From the NCBI RefSeq assembly GCF_002382885.1, contig NZ_NWVL01000011.1, positions 1 through 64,000 of the forward strand: 64,000 nucleotides of DNA, read 5' to 3'. Shown here in pieces: positions 62,721-64,000 of this stretch. The first letter of the stretch is position 1. Every line of letters begins with the position of its first letter. The position numbers and the translations under genes were made by a program. The notes below the pieces were generated by a model. It made no database searches. It was not told where the DNA came from and saw only the letters and a program-made list of their open reading frames with translations. Source of the stretch: Streptomyces sp. WZ.A104. GTDB taxonomy: Bacteria; Actinomycetota; Actinomycetes; Streptomycetales; Streptomycetaceae.

Positions 62721-62765
62721 GTACCTGGTCCCGGAGCGCCTGGTCCCGGCGTGCCTGATTCCGCT
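62721..62765. repeat. 15-bp degenerate tandem repeat, three copies
   Basis: GTACCTGGTCCCGGA, GCGCCTGGTCCCGGC and GTGCCTGATTCCGCT lie end to end. Upstream of the glycosyltransferase gene, in its leader. Confidence 0.8.
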
Positions 62766-62782
62766 GGCACCCTAGCGCCATA

Positions 62783-62792
62783 GGTATAGACC
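62783..62792. promoter_or_regulatory. dre-like site upstream of glycosyltransferase
   Basis: GGTATAGACC on the plus strand reads GGTCTATACC on the minus strand, one mismatch from the dre core GGTCTAGACC, with TGGTCTATACCT context. It lies about 127 bp upstream of the glycosyltransferase start. Confidence 0.55.
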
Positions 62793-62859
62793 ACTTGTGC
62801 AAAAGTGCCGCGATGAGCGGAATGAGACAGGGGATCGACGAGGATTGGCGCAACTCGAT

Positions 62860-62885
62860 TGGTCCAGACCTCTGGTCCAGACCTC
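62860..62885. promoter_or_regulatory. Chitinase-type tandem direct repeat (orphan)
   Basis: Two perfect adjacent copies of TGGTCCAGACCTC. This is the classic repeat that overlaps Streptomyces chitinase promoters, and each contains GGTCCAGACC, one mismatch from dre. No chitinase follows; the phosphatase-family gene starts 190 bp downstream. Confidence 0.85.
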
Positions 62886-62969
62886 TTGGTGATCCCATTC
62901 GAGCCCGGCGCCCGCCCGCCGGAGGGAGGAGCAGGTCACGCCACGGTGAACAGTCCCGAAAGACTTAGC

Positions 62970-63030
62970 GGGGCGGTCCACGGACCTCGCGGGGCGGTCC
63001 ACGGACTTCGCGTGGGGCGGTCCACCGGGC
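62970..63030. repeat. 21-bp tandem repeat, GGTCCACGGAC type
   Basis: GGGGCGGTCCACGGACCTCGC at 62970-62990 is followed directly by the near copy GGGGCGGTCCACGGACTTCGC (62991-63011) and a partial third at 63014-63030. The first contains the inverted repeat GGTCC-AC-GGACC. Confidence 0.85.
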
Positions 63031-63074
63031 AAGACACCCGGCACAGCCCGCGCACCGGACGGCACAATGGGTCC

Positions 63075-63926
63075 ATGCCGATACCCAGCCGCGCCGCCCT
63101 CGTCGACCACCTCGTCCGTTCGCGTATCGCGGGAGACGTCGCCACACCCCGCGACAACAACCTCTCCCACTACCGCAAGCTCGCCAACGGCGACCGCCAC
63201 TACTGGCTGGGCCTGGAGCTGGGGGACCGGTGGAGCGACGAGCAGGACGTGCTGGCCGTGATGGCCGAGCGCTGCGGGGTGATCGACGACCCCGCGCACC
63301 GGCAGGGCCAGGACACCATCGACCCCGAGCTGACCGTCGACGCCCTGGAGCGGATGGCCGCCCGGCTGCGCAAGGCCGCCGCCGGGCGCGAGCGGGTCCT
63401 GTTCGCCACCGGCCACCCGGGCGGCCTGCTGGACGTGCACCGGCAGACGGCGGACGCCCTGCGCAGGGCCGGCTGCGAGATCGTCCGGATTCCCTCGGGG
63501 CTGACCGCGGACGAGGGCATGGTCTTCCAGTTCGCCGACGTCGCGATGCTGGAACGCGGGGCGACGCTCTGGCACACCCACTCCCCGGCCCCGATGGCCG
63601 CCATCCTGGACGCCATGGCCCAGCTGGGCCGCCCGCTGCCCGACCTGGTCGTCGCGGACCACGGCTGGGCGGGATGCGCGGGACAGCGGGGGCTGGACGC
63701 GATCGGTTACGCGGACTGCAACGACCCGGCCCTGTTCCTCGGGGAGGCGGAGGGCACCCTTCAGGTCACGGTCCCGCTGGACGACCACGTGACCGACCCG
63801 CGCTTCTACGACCCGATGACGGACTACCTGCTGCACGCGGCGGGGCTGCTGGAGGCGGAGCCCGAGGGGACCGGGCCCGAGGAGACCGAGCTTGAGGGGG
63901 CGGTCGCGGAGGGGTCCGCCGTGTAG
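63075..63926 (+). CDS. Conserved phosphatase-annotated family protein
   Basis: 283 aa, soluble. It contains HYRKLANGDRHYWLGLELGDRW near residue 37, GQDTIDPELTVDALERMAAR, LFATGHPGGLLDVHRQTADAL near residue 113, and LVVADHGWAGCAGQRG near residue 193 with CNDPALFLGEAEG. The His/Asp pattern suggests a hydrolase; homologues in Streptomyces are annotated as phosphatase, without a known substrate. The acidic C-terminal tail (last 30 residues, Glu/Gly/Pro-rich) is disordered. ATG 63075 is the natural start. No gene is seen in the final 74 bp of the window. Confidence 0.75.
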   Translation: MPIPSRAALVDHLVRSRIAGDVATPRDNNLSHYRKLANGDRHYWLGLELGDRWSDEQDVLAVMAERCGVIDDPAHRQGQDTIDPELTVDALERMAARLRKAAAGRERVLFATGHPGGLLDVHRQTADALRRAGCEIVRIPSGLTADEGMVFQFADVAMLERGATLWHTHSPAPMAAILDAMAQLGRPLPDLVVADHGWAGCAGQRGLDAIGYADCNDPALFLGEAEGTLQVTVPLDDHVTDPRFYDPMTDYLLHAAGLLEAEPEGTGPEETELEGAVAEGSAV

Positions 63927-64000
63927 CGGCCGTGGACGGGTTCTCGTACCGCTCGACGATCGCCCGATGGGCGGCCGGTACCTGATCCCGTTCAGCGCCG

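Larger units (their letters stand above)
62657..63074. other. 418-bp repeat-rich intergenic region with chitin-type operators
   Basis: This divergent region holds a 15-bp tandem repeat (62721-62765), a dre-like site (62783-62792), a chitinase-type tandem direct repeat (62860-62885) and a 21-bp tandem repeat (62970-63030). No coding frame in it is convincing. Confidence 0.7.

Overview
The window is a high-GC actinomycete chromosome segment, almost certainly Streptomyces. The evidence is a GC-biased third codon position throughout, an AdpA gene with a single TTA (bldA-type) leucine codon, a desferrioxamine desABCD operon under DmdR/IdeR-type iron boxes, CebR and DasR-type operators, and an AdpA-oligoribonuclease pair. 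From memory, the gene order resembles the S. coelicolor core region from about SCO2833 down to SCO2770. I see no prophage, transposase, CRISPR array or integron; the interest lies in regulation, small decayed loci and one helicase-nuclease operon.

Layout. 1-3.6 kb: an SPFH membrane protein, a secreted AA10 chitin/cellulose monooxygenase under a DasR-like site, an acyl-CoA synthetase and tRNA-Lys. 3.7-10 kb: an ehu-like amino-acid/compatible-solute ABC importer with an IclR regulator, a 2-hydroxyacid dehydrogenase whose 3' end is a hexanucleotide repeat, and an Asp/Glu racemase-family enzyme. 10-15 kb: a flavin monooxygenase, a PAS-GGDEF-EAL c-di-GMP protein (CdgA-like) with a BldD-type box upstream, a secreted M6-like peptidase and a second identical tRNA-Lys. 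15-21.6 kb: small conserved proteins and an operon of PAP2 phosphatase, a Cas4-like four-cysteine nuclease, an unknown protein and an Upf1/Dna2-like helicase. 21.8-28.5 kb: histidine phosphatase, an NsdA-like XRE/TPR regulator, a spermidine-synthase-like protein and a two-component system. 28.8-36.7 kb: polysaccharide use, with a CBM2-GH18 chitinase and the cellobiose locus cebEFG-bglC-cebR carrying CebR boxes. 37-44 kb: tRNA-His, oligoribonuclease, adpA, a universal stress protein, a glmS paralogue and a DUF4429 protein. 44-50.3 kb: desABCD and a siderophore-interacting reductase, both behind iron boxes. 50.3-51 kb: two truncated genes where S. coelicolor is remembered to carry desE. 51-57.6 kb: a leucine/isovalerate catabolic operon (acyl-CoA dehydrogenase, HMG-CoA lyase, methylcrotonyl-CoA carboxylase alpha and beta) with a divergent TetR regulator. 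57.7-64 kb: a GPP34 protein, a DUF418 remnant, an acyltransferase-SGNH protein and a membrane glycosyltransferase that look like an envelope polysaccharide pair, a repeat-rich intergenic region holding a chitinase-type tandem operator, and a phosphatase-annotated family protein.

Together the genes describe a saprophyte that degrades chitin and cellulose, imports the sugars through ABC systems lacking their own ATPase, scavenges iron with desferrioxamine, and ties these activities to development through AdpA/bldA, BldD/c-di-GMP and GlcNAc-responsive control. The least explained items are the split Dna2-like helicase-nuclease operon and the orphan chitinase-type promoter near 62.86 kb.
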